From Sandaracinus amylolyticus (GTDB taxonomy: Bacteria; Myxococcota_A; Polyangia; Polyangiales; Sandaracinaceae), in assembly GCF_000737325.1 (NCBI RefSeq), contig NZ_CP011125.1, forward strand, positions 2,604,001 through 2,668,000: a DNA stretch of 64,000 bases, given 5' to 3'. Each line of letters opens with the position of its first letter. The first letter of the stretch is position 1. The notes below the pieces were generated by a model that was not told the origin of the DNA, did no database searches, and was given only the letters and a program-made list of their open reading frames with translations. This document shows positions 24,252-33,336 of this stretch, piece by piece. A program made the position numbers and the translations under genes.

Positions 24252-24719
24252 TCACTGCGCGTGCGGATGGCACGCGAAGCACGAGAAGCCCTCGCCGGTG
24301 CTCGCGTCGAACTCGGGCGCGCCGAGCAGCGCCTGCATCGCGGGCATCACGCGGCTGTACATGAAGCGCACGCCCTCGGGATGATCGCGCACGGTCTGGT
24401 GCTGGCCCTCGGTGCCCGTCGGCCAGAGCGGGAGCAGCGCGGGGTTCGGCATGGCGTACTCGCGCTCCCGCGCGCCCTCGCCGTGGCAGGTCGCGCAGGT
24501 GAACGCGTCGTAGCGGGACGGATCGTACGCGACGAAGAGATCGGTCATGCGCGGCAGGACCTCGCGCGCCATGTGCGCGGCGCGCTCGTCGCGCGACAGC
24601 TCGGCCCAGGGGCGTGGCGGCCCCGCGGCCTCGGTCGGTGTCGGCGCCGTAGGCGCGGCGGAGGACGCGCCGCACGAGGCGAGCACGAGCGCGAGGGCGA
24701 GCGACGGAGCAGAGCGCAT
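24252..24719 (-). CDS. Lipoprotein with two c-type heme motifs
   Basis: 155 residues. Signal and lipobox: LALALVLASCGASS. Two CxxCH heme-attachment sites, CATCH near residue 84 and CFACH near the C-terminus, with Met residues available as distal ligands, suggest a small diheme cytochrome c on the periplasmic face. Only the N-terminal heme domain resembles a classical cytochrome; the last CxxCH is 3 residues from the end, so one motif may bind metal rather than heme. Partner oxidoreductase not visible nearby. Confidence 0.7.
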   Translation of the reverse strand: MRSAPSLALALVLASCGASSAAPTAPTPTEAAGPPRPWAELSRDERAAHMAREVLPRMTDLFVAYDPSRYDAFTCATCHGEGAREREYAMPNPALLPLWPTGTEGQHQTVRDHPEGVRFMYSRVMPAMQALLGAPEFDASTGEGFSCFACHPHAQ

Positions 24720-25012
24720 CGGCCCGCATCGTACACGCGGCGCCCGTCGCGCTCCCCGGGCTCGTGATCGAGGAGCGGGGAGCGCGTCGTGCGCGCGCGA
24801 TGCGCGAGGCGAGGTCGCACGCTGCCGCATCTCCGCGCCGGGCGGGAGGGTGCGGCGGCGTGGGGAACTGCCCCGCTCCGCGCCCGATCGGCGGTCGGTG
24901 CCGACCTCGGGCGCCGGTCCGATCGTCGTCCGAGGATCCAAGCCCGCGCACGCGGGCACGCGGGCCGGGACGACGGCACCGAGGTTGCTCTCTCCACGGC
25001 CGAGGACGGACG

Positions 25013-25678
25013 ATGGAGCTCTCGTTCTTGGAGAACCACGAAGGCGAACGACCGCGCGTCGGTCCGGCCCTCGTGCGGCGGCTCGTCGACGAGACGAGCG
25101 GGCTCGAGCGCGTGCTCGCGCGTCGCGAAGAGGCGCTCGGCGCTGCGCTCGAGCGCGACCTCTTCCCCGACGGAGCGCCGTCGCGCGTGCTGCCGGTCGA
25201 CGTGCGCGTCGCGCTCGCGGGCAAGCTGCAGACGGCACTGCACGTCTGGGCGGCATCGCCGGGCGCGGGCGCAGCCGGCGCGGGCGACGAGCTCATGCGG
25301 CCGCTGCGCGCCATCGCGGCGCAGGTCGGCAGCGCGGACAGCGACGACGAGATGCACTCGTACCTGTTCCCCGCCGGCATGCCCGAGCGGGTGCGCACCA
25401 CCGATCTGCTCCGCGCGTTCCGTCACGCGGCGGCGCGCGAGCAGCGCTCGCTGGTGCGCCTCGCCTCGCTCGCGCCGGTCTTCGGCGCGCACGGCACGCT
25501 CATCGAGCACGAGCTCGCGGGTCGCGCGGTGCTGGTCGTGCGGCTCTGGGTGATCGCGCTCAAGTGGTACGCGCTCGCCGCGGGGCGTGCGGGCAACACC
25601 CACGCGCGCTCGTTCCACGCGCTCACCGAGAAGTGGAAGCGCGTCGAGGGGCAGATGAAGCTGTGCATCGACGCGTGA
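25013..25678 (+). CDS. Hypothetical soluble protein
   Basis: 221 residues from ATG 25013 after GAGGACGGA. Not recognised. It is predicted mostly helical (VRRLVDETSGLERVLARREEALGAALERDLF), with a DELMRPLRAIAAQVGSADSDDEMHSYLFPAGM segment and a C-terminal helix pair (TEKWKRVEGQMKLCIDA). No signal peptide or membrane segment. The 293 bp before it, shared with the divergent cytochrome-like gene, contain no obvious motif. Confidence 0.7.
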   Translation: MELSFLENHEGERPRVGPALVRRLVDETSGLERVLARREEALGAALERDLFPDGAPSRVLPVDVRVALAGKLQTALHVWAASPGAGAAGAGDELMRPLRAIAAQVGSADSDDEMHSYLFPAGMPERVRTTDLLRAFRHAAAREQRSLVRLASLAPVFGAHGTLIEHELAGRAVLVVRLWVIALKWYALAAGRAGNTHARSFHALTEKWKRVEGQMKLCIDA

Positions 25679-25736
25679 TCGATGCGTCCGGGGAGGCGCC
25701 GATGCGCTCGGCGCCGCGCCGGGTTAGGATTTCGTC

Positions 25737-26018
25737 ATGGAGCCGCGCGTCACGATGATGGTGCTGCTCCACGCGGGCGGCGTATGCCGCGGCGTGGCGA
25801 CCGTCGCGCCTGCAGAGGACACGGAGGCGGCGGCGCGGCGTCTGCTGATCGATCGGGACGGCTGGGAGGCCGTGTTCGTCGATGGGCATGGCGTCGAGCT
25901 CGAGCGTTGGACCACGACCGAGCGAGGCGTGGAGCGCACGTGGCAGAGCCCGCTGGGACCGCCGCGCGCACCGCGCGCGCGCTGGCTGCTCGAGGGCGAC
26001 GAGCGCATCGGCGCGTAG
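25737..26018 (+). CDS. Small hypothetical protein
   Basis: 93 residues from ATG 25737. Not recognised. Predicted small alpha/beta fold with an N-terminal strand pair (VTMMVLLHAGGVCRGVAT) and a C-terminal WLLEGDERIGA. No membrane or export signal. It lies between two unrelated small genes on the same strand. Confidence 0.55.
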   Translation: MEPRVTMMVLLHAGGVCRGVATVAPAEDTEAAARRLLIDRDGWEAVFVDGHGVELERWTTTERGVERTWQSPLGPPRAPRARWLLEGDERIGA

Positions 26019-26064
26019 CGTCGGTGGCACGTCGTCTGCGTCGTGATCTCCGCGGAGGACGGAG

Positions 26065-26322
26065 ATGGCGACGACCTATCAGCGCGTGCCGGGGATGGTG
26101 CACGTCGACGATCCCGGCGAGCGACTGCGGCAGCAGAAGCTCCACAGCTCGAAGGGGATCGGGATCATGACGGCGATGATCGCGGTGCTCGCGGTCGTGA
26201 TCGCCGTGACGATGTGGATGGCCTCGCACGTCGCGCCGGAGCCCGAGGAGAGCGAGGGCTTCGCGCACGAGGAGCTCGACGTGCCCGCGGATCGCGTGCG
26301 CGACCCGCGAGCGATCGAGTGA
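26065..26322 (+). CDS. Small single-pass membrane protein
   Basis: 85 residues. A polar N-terminus (GERLRQQKLHSSKG), one membrane segment (IMTAMIAVLAVVIAVTMWM) and an acidic C-terminal tail predicted to be outside or periplasmic. ATG 26065 follows GGACGGAG. Function unknown. The stop is 4 bp from that of the convergent outer-membrane protein gene. Confidence 0.65.
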   Translation: MATTYQRVPGMVHVDDPGERLRQQKLHSSKGIGIMTAMIAVLAVVIAVTMWMASHVAPEPEESEGFAHEELDVPADRVRDPRAIE

Positions 26323-26326
26323 CGCG

Positions 26327-26980
26327 CTACTGGAACATGAACATCGCGCCGAGGTTCAGCGCGAGCTCGTTCACCGTGACGGCGTAGTCGACGTCGCCGA
26401 CCACCGGCAGGTCGTCGCCGTTGAACACGTCGAGGTGTCGCCAGCCCAGCTCGATGAACCCGCCGATGCGCGCCGCGGTGATCACGGTGAGCCCCGCGAG
26501 CGCGCCGATGTTCCAGCCGGGCCACGCGGAGTCGTCGTCGTCGCCCGGCACCGTGAGCACGCCGAGCGTGAAGCCGATCGGCATCGCGGCGTACGGCTCG
26601 AGAAAGAGCTGGCCGCGGATCACTTCGAACATCGCGCGGATGCGCACCAACAGATCGAAGTGGAACGCCCACTCGCGCTCCGCGCCGTTGGCGTCCGGCT
26701 CGTAGCTCATCGCCTCGAAGAGACCGCCCACCGAGAAGAAGTCGAGGAACGGCTGCTCGATCCGGAACCCGAACCCCACGCTCGGATCGAGATCGTCGTC
26801 GAGCTCGAGCGTGCCGGCCTCGGAGCTCGTCGACGCGTCGTACTCGCCGCCGAAGCCGAGCCCGAGGTGCGCGCCGATGCGGAGGTGATCGTCGCGCTCG
26901 AGGATCTGCGCGCTCGCGTTCGCCGGAAACAGCAGCGCGGCGAGGAACGCGAATGGGATCGATGTTCGAAGCTGCCTCAT
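26327..26980 (-). CDS. Outer-membrane beta-barrel protein
   Basis: 217 residues. A signal peptide (FAFLAALLFPANASAQ) precedes alternating hydrophobic beta-strands with Gly/aromatic girdles (HLGLGFGGEYDA, VGFGFRIEQPFLDFF, WAFHFDLLVRIRAMF, LGVLTVPG, ALAGLTVITA) and a C-terminal Phe-containing strand ending MFMFQ. This is the pattern of an 8- to 10-stranded OmpA/OmpW-like barrel. No periplasmic domain. Expected role is a small porin or surface protein. Start ATG 26980. Confidence 0.75.
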   Translation of the reverse strand: MRQLRTSIPFAFLAALLFPANASAQILERDDHLRIGAHLGLGFGGEYDASTSSEAGTLELDDDLDPSVGFGFRIEQPFLDFFSVGGLFEAMSYEPDANGAEREWAFHFDLLVRIRAMFEVIRGQLFLEPYAAMPIGFTLGVLTVPGDDDDSAWPGWNIGALAGLTVITAARIGGFIELGWRHLDVFNGDDLPVVGDVDYAVTVNELALNLGAMFMFQ

Positions 26981-27012
26981 GGCGCGGCAGCCTAGCACCG
27001 CGAACACACGCG

Positions 27013-30000
27013 TCAGCCGAGCCTCACGCGCGCTGCAGCCACCTCGGAAGACGACACCACGCGCGGCGGATCGCGCGTCAGGTCCACGACGCGATCGCGA
27101 TCGCCGATCGTCGTGCGCACGAGCGGGCCTCGCGTCGACTCGAGGATCTGCGCGCTGCCGTACGCACGCAGCAGCGAGAGCGCGAGCAGCGCTTTCGCGG
27201 GCGCGTCGGCGCGCCGCCGCACCAGCGTGACCAGCGGCGCGCGCTCGGCGGGCGCGAGCGGTCGCGCGCGGGTCGGGATCGCCGCGACGAGGCCGAGCAC
27301 GAGCTCGGGGTACGCCGGGCCCGCGAGATCGATCAGGCGCGACGCGAGCGGCGCGAGATCCGCCTCGGCGCGCGCGACGAGCTCGCTCCACGCACCGAGA
27401 TCGTCGGTCGCGCTCGCGGCCTCGTCGAGCGCGCGGGCGATCGCGCCGCGCTCGAACGCGACGTCGAGGTGCACCTGGCCCGGCGGCGCGCCGCCGATCG
27501 CGACCTCGCTGATCCACGCGTGCCGCGTCCACACGAGGTCCTCGGTGCGCCCCTCGAGCGCGATCCACACGCGGCCGAGATCGCCGGGCGTGCCTTCACC
27601 CGGCTCGTGCTCCACGCGCGCTGCGCGCTCGCGCGCGGGCGCATCGTCCTCGGGCGCGGCATCGAGCACGCGATCGAGCCACGCCAGCGCGGCGCGCGCG
27701 TCCCAGGGCTCGCGCTCGGCGCCCTCGCGCGTGTCGTAGAGCGCCCGCAGCGGCGCGGTCTCCGCGCCGACGAGCCGCTCGAGCGCGAGCCGCGCGAGCC
27801 GCAGCAGATCGCCGATGCCTTCGTGGTGCAGGTGCTGCGCGAGCCCGCTCGCGCCGGGCGTGCGATCGAAGAGCGCGAGGCAGACGCGCTCGTCGAGGCG
27901 CACGACCTCGACGTCGATCAGATCCTCCGACGCGCGCAGGAGGCACGGCAGCATCGCGCGGATCGCGGTGGCGAGCGCGATCTCGGCGGCGCGCGGCAGC
28001 GCGGGCTCGATCACGACGAGGCACGCCTCGGTCGAGTACACGCTCGCGATCGGGTGCGCGTAGCTTCGCCGCTCCACGAGGCGCGGGCCCGGCGCGTAGC
28101 GGCGGATGCCGTGGAACGTCTCGGTGACCTCGGCGCGCGCGATCGCGATCGGGATCGGCGCGCCGCCGAGCGAGCGCTCGGAGAGCTCGAGCTTCGCGTG
28201 CACCTCGATCGCGACGCGACGATCGGGCGTGGTGCGGCCCGGAGGCTGGCCGTGCGCCGCGAGGAGGAGCCCCGGCTCGCTGGCGCTCTCGCGGACGAGA
28301 TACCGACCGCGCGCGTGCAGCGCGAGGCTGCCCGGCGGGTGCAACGCGCTCGCGGTCGAGAGGTCGAGCTCGCGCAGCACGTCGCGCGTGCCTTCGTCGA
28401 CGAGGCGCACGCGCGACGTCGACTCGCCGACGCAGGCGTCGCAGATGGGCTCGCCGATCGCGGCCTCGCTCGTGCTGCGCACCTTCGCGCGGGCGCGCGC
28501 GTCGTCGATGCGCGCGTCGAACTCGAGCACCGCGCGGCGCGCGACGCGGCCGCTCGCTTCGAGCCGACGCAGCGTCTCGTCCACGAACGGCGCGCCGAAC
28601 CGGGTGCGCAGCGCGTCGACGTCCTGCTCGCGACCGAGCGCGCGATCGAAGTGACGCTGGCGCACCACCTCGGGCTCGGAGAGCGGCACCGCGCGTGGCA
28701 GCGCGAGCGTGAGCGCGCGGAAGGGCGCGTCCTCGGCCTCGTCGTGCAGCGCGAGCTCGTCGCCGCGCGGCGGTGCGAGGATCACGAGCGTCTCGCCCTC
28801 GGGCGCGACGCGCTGGCCGGCGTGCGCGAGACGATCGGCCTCGCGGCGCACGTCGGGCCAGCGCCCTTCGATCATCACGATCTCGGCGTCGAGCGGATCC
28901 GCGACGTGCCCCGGGACGTGCGCCAGATCGATCGTGCTGCGCGCGATCCCGCGCCACGCGTCGCCCGCGAGCCGCAGGTGCCAGCGCAGCCCGGCGCGCG
29001 CGCAAGCCTCCGCGAGCTCGGCGATCGTGACCTCGCGCGCGTCGTCGCGGCGCAGATCGCGGCGCGTGATCGTCGCGTGCGCGGGGCGCGGCGCGCCGTC
29101 GCGCTCGAACACGCGCAGCGGCGCAGCGAGCAGGTGACGCGCCCAGCCCGCGATGCCGCTCGCGCTCGGGCCTGCGGTCGCGAGCAGCAGCGCGGGGTAG
29201 GGCGCGTCGTGCAGCGCGTCGAGCAGCGCCCACGTGCGGCGCGCGAGCATGTGCAGGTGCATCTCGCGCACGCCGGTGAAGCCCTCGACGTCGAGCACGA
29301 TCCACAAGCCGAGCCGCTTGAAGATCGCCTCGGTGCGCGCATCGGAGAGCACGTCGGACTCGAGCGCCTCGAGGTGCGCGACGACGATCGCGGGTGTGCG
29401 CTCGGCGAGCAGCGTCGCCGCGAGATCGTCGCCTGCGACCGCGACCGCAGCGTTCCATCGCGCGGCCGTGCGCTGCACCGCATCGCGCACGCGCTCCGCG
29501 AACGCGCGCGCCGAGGGCGCGTCGCGCGTGACGACGAGCGTCGTCGCGCCGCGATCGAGGAACACCTGCAGCGCAGCGAGCGCGCAGAGCGCGGTCCGTC
29601 CGGTGCCCTCGGGCAACAGCACGAGCGGGTGCTCGAGCGCGCCCTCGGCGCCTCGGAACGGCGCTCCCATCGCCTCTTCGCGCAGCTCCGGGGCCGCACC
29701 GCGCGCGGTCGGAGGCGCGGTGCGCCACATCGAGGCCAGGTGCTCGAGCACGTCGCGCTGGTGGGCGTAGAGCGAGCTCTGGCCGGTGAGGCGATGGAAC
29801 GCCTCGGCCGCGAGCGCCGCGGTGCGCTCGGGCAGCGCGGCGGTCTCGGCGGCGCGCGCGGGCGTGCGCATCGGCTTGGCGATCGTCGGCGCACCGGGTG
29901 CCTCGGCGAGCGCGGCGCGGAGGCGCTCGATCGCGGGCTCCGGCGGCGGCGCCTTCGCCTCGTCTTCGGCTTTCTTCTCGTCCTGCTCGGCGGGCGGGCG

Positions 30001-30813
30001 CGCCTGGGTGGCGAGGTGCACGCCGAGCACGGTGAGCAGGTAGAGCGCGAGCACCCACGCGCCGGGCGCGGGGCGCGCATCGTCGCGCGCCTGCTCGATC
30101 GGATCGTCCGCGTACGCCGCGGGCCGCACCGGCGCGGCCTGCTGGCCCTCGCGGCATGCCATCATGCCGGGCGGCTCATCCGCGACGAAGCGCACGTAGA
30201 AGAGCCAGCCCGCGATCCCGTGCGCGACGAAGATCGCGATCCAGAGCGGGCGCGCCCACCGTCGGAAGCGGTCGTCGGCGCGGCGCGTCGTGCTCGCGCC
30301 GACCCAGCGATGGAAGAACGGCAGGTCCTCCTGCTTCGTGCTCCACGCGAGCTGCGACGCGGAGACCACGAAGCGCTCGAGCAGCAGCGCGACGAGCGCG
30401 ATGATCGGCAGCCACACGATCGTGTGCAGCGCGATCGCGACGTCGGGATGCGCATCGAGCGGCACGAGCGGACGGCCCCACGGCGCGCCGAGGAGGCGCC
30501 ACTCGAAGTAGGAGACGCGCTCCCACAGCGCGGGGTCGACGTCTTCGGGGCGATGCAGTCGATCACGGAGGAACGGATCGGCGATCCGCGCGAGCCCGTA
30601 CAGCGCGACCGCGACGAGCGAGGCGGCGACCCACGTCGGCGTGTGGCTCGGTCGACCACGACCGCCGGGCAGCGCGCGCGCCGCGCGACCGAGCAGGTAC
30701 GACGTCGCGATCACGAGCAGCGACGGCACGAACGCGACGACGGTGATCCCGAGCCCGGGGATCAGCGCGGAGAGGCGCGCGAGCTCGCACGCGAAGCGCT
30801 CGAACGCGTTCAC
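27013..30813 (-). CDS. Membrane-anchored, degenerate MrfA/YprA-like SF2 helicase (third gene of tubulin-like operon)
   Basis: 1266 residues. Five hydrophobic segments lie at about 14-44, 58-78, 125-150, 188-212 and 251-270, then a Glu/Lys/Pro-rich linker. From about 340 the SF2 helicase order can be followed: LYAHQRDVL (Q-motif-like), LLPEGTGRTAL at Walker A without its Lys, LWIVLDVEGF in place of DExH, LLLATAGPS (motif III), and AHAGQRVAPEGETLVIL where motif VI should be. The C-terminal half matches the DUF1998/MZB-type region of MrfA/YprA helicases (HPPGSLALHARGRYLV, VCLALFDRTPGASGLAQHL) but lacks its zinc Cys cluster. ATPase activity is therefore doubtful. GTG 30813 overlaps the upstream stop (30810-30813). 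Confidence 0.75.
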   Translation of the reverse strand: MNAFERFACELARLSALIPGLGITVVAFVPSLLVIATSYLLGRAARALPGGRGRPSHTPTWVAASLVAVALYGLARIADPFLRDRLHRPEDVDPALWERVSYFEWRLLGAPWGRPLVPLDAHPDVAIALHTIVWLPIIALVALLLERFVVSASQLAWSTKQEDLPFFHRWVGASTTRRADDRFRRWARPLWIAIFVAHGIAGWLFYVRFVADEPPGMMACREGQQAAPVRPAAYADDPIEQARDDARPAPGAWVLALYLLTVLGVHLATQARPPAEQDEKKAEDEAKAPPPEPAIERLRAALAEAPGAPTIAKPMRTPARAAETAALPERTAALAAEAFHRLTGQSSLYAHQRDVLEHLASMWRTAPPTARGAAPELREEAMGAPFRGAEGALEHPLVLLPEGTGRTALCALAALQVFLDRGATTLVVTRDAPSARAFAERVRDAVQRTAARWNAAVAVAGDDLAATLLAERTPAIVVAHLEALESDVLSDARTEAIFKRLGLWIVLDVEGFTGVREMHLHMLARRTWALLDALHDAPYPALLLATAGPSASGIAGWARHLLAAPLRVFERDGAPRPAHATITRRDLRRDDAREVTIAELAEACARAGLRWHLRLAGDAWRGIARSTIDLAHVPGHVADPLDAEIVMIEGRWPDVRREADRLAHAGQRVAPEGETLVILAPPRGDELALHDEAEDAPFRALTLALPRAVPLSEPEVVRQRHFDRALGREQDVDALRTRFGAPFVDETLRRLEASGRVARRAVLEFDARIDDARARAKVRSTSEAAIGEPICDACVGESTSRVRLVDEGTRDVLRELDLSTASALHPPGSLALHARGRYLVRESASEPGLLLAAHGQPPGRTTPDRRVAIEVHAKLELSERSLGGAPIPIAIARAEVTETFHGIRRYAPGPRLVERRSYAHPIASVYSTEACLVVIEPALPRAAEIALATAIRAMLPCLLRASEDLIDVEVVRLDERVCLALFDRTPGASGLAQHLHHEGIGDLLRLARLALERLVGAETAPLRALYDTREGAEREPWDARAALAWLDRVLDAAPEDDAPARERAARVEHEPGEGTPGDLGRVWIALEGRTEDLVWTRHAWISEVAIGGAPPGQVHLDVAFERGAIARALDEAASATDDLGAWSELVARAEADLAPLASRLIDLAGPAYPELVLGLVAAIPTRARPLAPAERAPLVTLVRRRADAPAKALLALSLLRAYGSAQILESTRGPLVRTTIGDRDRVVDLTRDPPRVVSSSEVAAARVRLG

Positions 30814-33326
30814 GCGCCGTCCTCCGGGTCGCGCGCGGGAGCTCGACGAGCGAGCGTCGCGACGCGTGCTGCAGCCTCCTCTTCGATCTCGAAGCGAGGG
30901 GCTTCCGCGGCGCTCGGGGGCGTCGCGCTCGGCTTCGCGCTGCGCAGCGATGCGACGCGCTCGAGCTCGATGTCGGTCACGACCACGAGCCAGTACGCAC
31001 GATCCTCTTCGACGCCGCGCGCGCACCGGATCGGCGCGCCCGATGCGCTCTCCTTCTCGAGCCGCCGCGCGACCTCGGCCTCGGCCGCGGGCGGGACCAC
31101 GCCGACGCCGTCGTACACCACGTGCGCGTCGCCGCCGACCTCGCGACCCGTGAAGTCCAGCGCGACGCGCAGCGAGCGCGCCTGACGCCGCAGGAACGAC
31201 GCGATCTGCGCGCTCGCCGCCTCGGCGTCCTCGCTCTCCGCGAACGGATCCCACGTCGCGACGGGCTCGGCGTGCGGCGCCGCCCCCGCGCGCAACGACG
31301 CGAGCGACGAGAAGGGCACCTCGTCGCGCCATCGCCGCGCCCAGCCCTCGCGGTCGGCGAGCGCGCGCAGCAGATCGCGCTCGCGCGTCGGACGTGCGTC
31401 GGCCGGGAGCTGACGCAGCAGCGCCCGCGCCGCCGCCGCGCCCGCGAGGCCCTCGACCAACGTCTCGCCGCGGCCACCGAGCAGCCCCGAGAGATCGATG
31501 CGCTCGGCCTCGCGCACCACGCCGAGCGCGCGCTGCTCCGCGAGCAGCTCGGCGCGCGCTCGCTGCGCCGCGCGCTCGGCGAGCAAGAGCGCCTCGGCAT
31601 CACGGTCGAGCGTCGCGCGCAGCGCGAGCAGCGCCTGTACCCGCGCCGTCGCGCGCGACAAGCGCAGCCGCGTCGTGAAGTAGGTCGCGACCGAGCGCTG
31701 CTCGCCCGTCACGGTGCGTCGGATCGCGGCCCACATCTCGCGGTGCGCCTCGACCGCCGCGGCATGCGCGCGCCACACGTGCCACGCGAGGTGCGCGCCG
31801 ATCGCGATCAGCCCGGCGATGCCCGCGGTCCAGATCGCACGTGCGCGCAGCCACGGCTCGTACCAGTCGCTCGGCTGCGCGTCGATCGCGCCTGCGAGCT
31901 CCACGAGGATCGACGGCACCAGCACGATCGTCGCCATCGTCGCGAGCAGGCCCCAGAGCACCATGCGCGCGAGGTCCGGCTTGCGCCGCGCCGCATCGAG
32001 CAGCTCGGCGTGGCGCGCGCGCAGATCGTCGAAGCTCGGCGAGGGTGTCGGCTCGATCGCGTCGCGCTCCGTGATCGCGTCCTCGAGCCGCATCGCGACG
32101 CCGCGCCGCAGCTTGTCGACCAGCTCGGTCGTGCGACGGAACGCATCGGGCGACGGTGTGCCCCAGAGCTCGCGATCGACGCGCGCCTTCACCCGCGTGA
32201 TCAGCGACTCGCGCGCCGCTTCCATGTCGGCGCGCTCGCGCGCGACGAGGTCGTCGAAGCGCCGGCGCTGCAAGAGACGCCACGCGTCCTCGATCTGTCG
32301 CATGCGCTCGAGCGCGAACCCGAGCGGCTGATCGGGCGGCGGCTGCGGATCGTCGAGCGAGGGATCGCCGTGGTCGGGCCCGTAGCGCGCGCGGATCGTC
32401 TCCGCGCTCTCGTGCCAGCGCGGCGGCGCGTCGTTCTCGATCGGCGGCACGTAGCGCTCGAGCACGTCGCGCACGACGTGCGCCGCATCCGCGTTGGGAT
32501 CGAGCGCGTCGAGCTCCACCTGCTCGAGCGCGTCGACCTCCGAGAGCGTCGCGCCCTCGAGCTTCGCGTCGAGCACTGCGTCGAGCAGCTCGAGCGCGAC
32601 CTGGCTCGTCGCCCAGCGCCGGATGCGCTCGCGTGGCAGCTCCGCGACCGCGCACGCGAACGTCGCGAGCGGCGCGTCGGGCGCGGTGCCGTGCAGCACC
32701 GTCTGCACACGATCGAGCGCCGGTCGCGCGCGCAGCAAGAGCGTCACGAAGTTCCGGACGTTCTGCTCGAGCTCGCCCTCCGAGAGGATCGAGAACTCCG
32801 CGACGTCCTCGACGAGCCAGACCTGCGGCGTGCACCTGCGCGTCGAGGGACGTGCCCGCACCGCGCTCACGAGCGCGCGCACCGACGCGATGATCGCCTC
32901 GCCGTCCGCGTGCCCGTGGGGGTGCGGCATCGCGAGCATCGGCGCGACGATCGCGTTGCGCTCGCTGCCGGTGCGGAACGGCTCGAAGATCGGACCGAGC
33001 TCGCCGATCACGCGCTCCTCGATCGCCGCGAGCGCGCCCTCGATCGCGCCGCGCGGTCCGCGCTCTCCGAGGTGCGCGATCGGGATCACCAGCAGCTCGG
33101 TGAGCCCGTCCTCGCCCGCGGCATCGCGCGCTCGCACCATGCGCTCGTGCGCGAGCAGCGCGCGCGCCCGCTCGATCACGGCGGACGCGATCGCGCTCGG
33201 CGACGGGCACGGATCGAGCGCGATGAACGCGAAGGGCGCGCGGTCGCGCGGCAGCTCTTCTTCGAGCCGACGCGCGACGCTCGCGCCGAACGCACCGAGC
33301 CCGCAGACGATCGCCGCGGTGGTCAT
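30810..33326 (-). CDS. Membrane protein with tubulin-like N-terminus (second gene of tubulin-like operon)
   Basis: 838 residues. The N-terminus (AIVCGLGAFGASVARRLEEEL, then FAFIALD) aligns with the first nucleotide-binding loop and second strand of the adjacent tubulin-like protein, but the GGTGSG T4 loop is replaced by unrelated sequence, so nucleotide binding is doubtful. Residues about 340-425 are helical and charged. Two membrane segments lie at about 454-480 and 498-516. The rest is long and helical, rich in Arg/Glu/Ala, with coiled-coil character. No enzyme motif is seen. It starts 10 bp after the tubulin-like gene and overlaps the next gene by 4 bp. A membrane adaptor for the filament or GTPase is the simplest reading. 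Confidence 0.72.
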   Translation of the reverse strand: MTTAAIVCGLGAFGASVARRLEEELPRDRAPFAFIALDPCPSPSAIASAVIERARALLAHERMVRARDAAGEDGLTELLVIPIAHLGERGPRGAIEGALAAIEERVIGELGPIFEPFRTGSERNAIVAPMLAMPHPHGHADGEAIIASVRALVSAVRARPSTRRCTPQVWLVEDVAEFSILSEGELEQNVRNFVTLLLRARPALDRVQTVLHGTAPDAPLATFACAVAELPRERIRRWATSQVALELLDAVLDAKLEGATLSEVDALEQVELDALDPNADAAHVVRDVLERYVPPIENDAPPRWHESAETIRARYGPDHGDPSLDDPQPPPDQPLGFALERMRQIEDAWRLLQRRRFDDLVARERADMEAARESLITRVKARVDRELWGTPSPDAFRRTTELVDKLRRGVAMRLEDAITERDAIEPTPSPSFDDLRARHAELLDAARRKPDLARMVLWGLLATMATIVLVPSILVELAGAIDAQPSDWYEPWLRARAIWTAGIAGLIAIGAHLAWHVWRAHAAAVEAHREMWAAIRRTVTGEQRSVATYFTTRLRLSRATARVQALLALRATLDRDAEALLLAERAAQRARAELLAEQRALGVVREAERIDLSGLLGGRGETLVEGLAGAAAARALLRQLPADARPTRERDLLRALADREGWARRWRDEVPFSSLASLRAGAAPHAEPVATWDPFAESEDAEAASAQIASFLRRQARSLRVALDFTGREVGGDAHVVYDGVGVVPPAAEAEVARRLEKESASGAPIRCARGVEEDRAYWLVVVTDIELERVASLRSAKPSATPPSAAEAPRFEIEEEAAARVATLARRAPARDPEDGA

Positions 33327-33336
33327 CGCGCTGCGA

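Noticed and set aside
26953-31185. 1410-codon open frame on the + strand opposite the pseudo-helicase gene
   Set aside because: Antisense shadow of a GC-rich gene: composition is Arg/Glu/His/Ala-rich with no domain, and the opposite strand gives clear membrane segments and helicase-like motifs.
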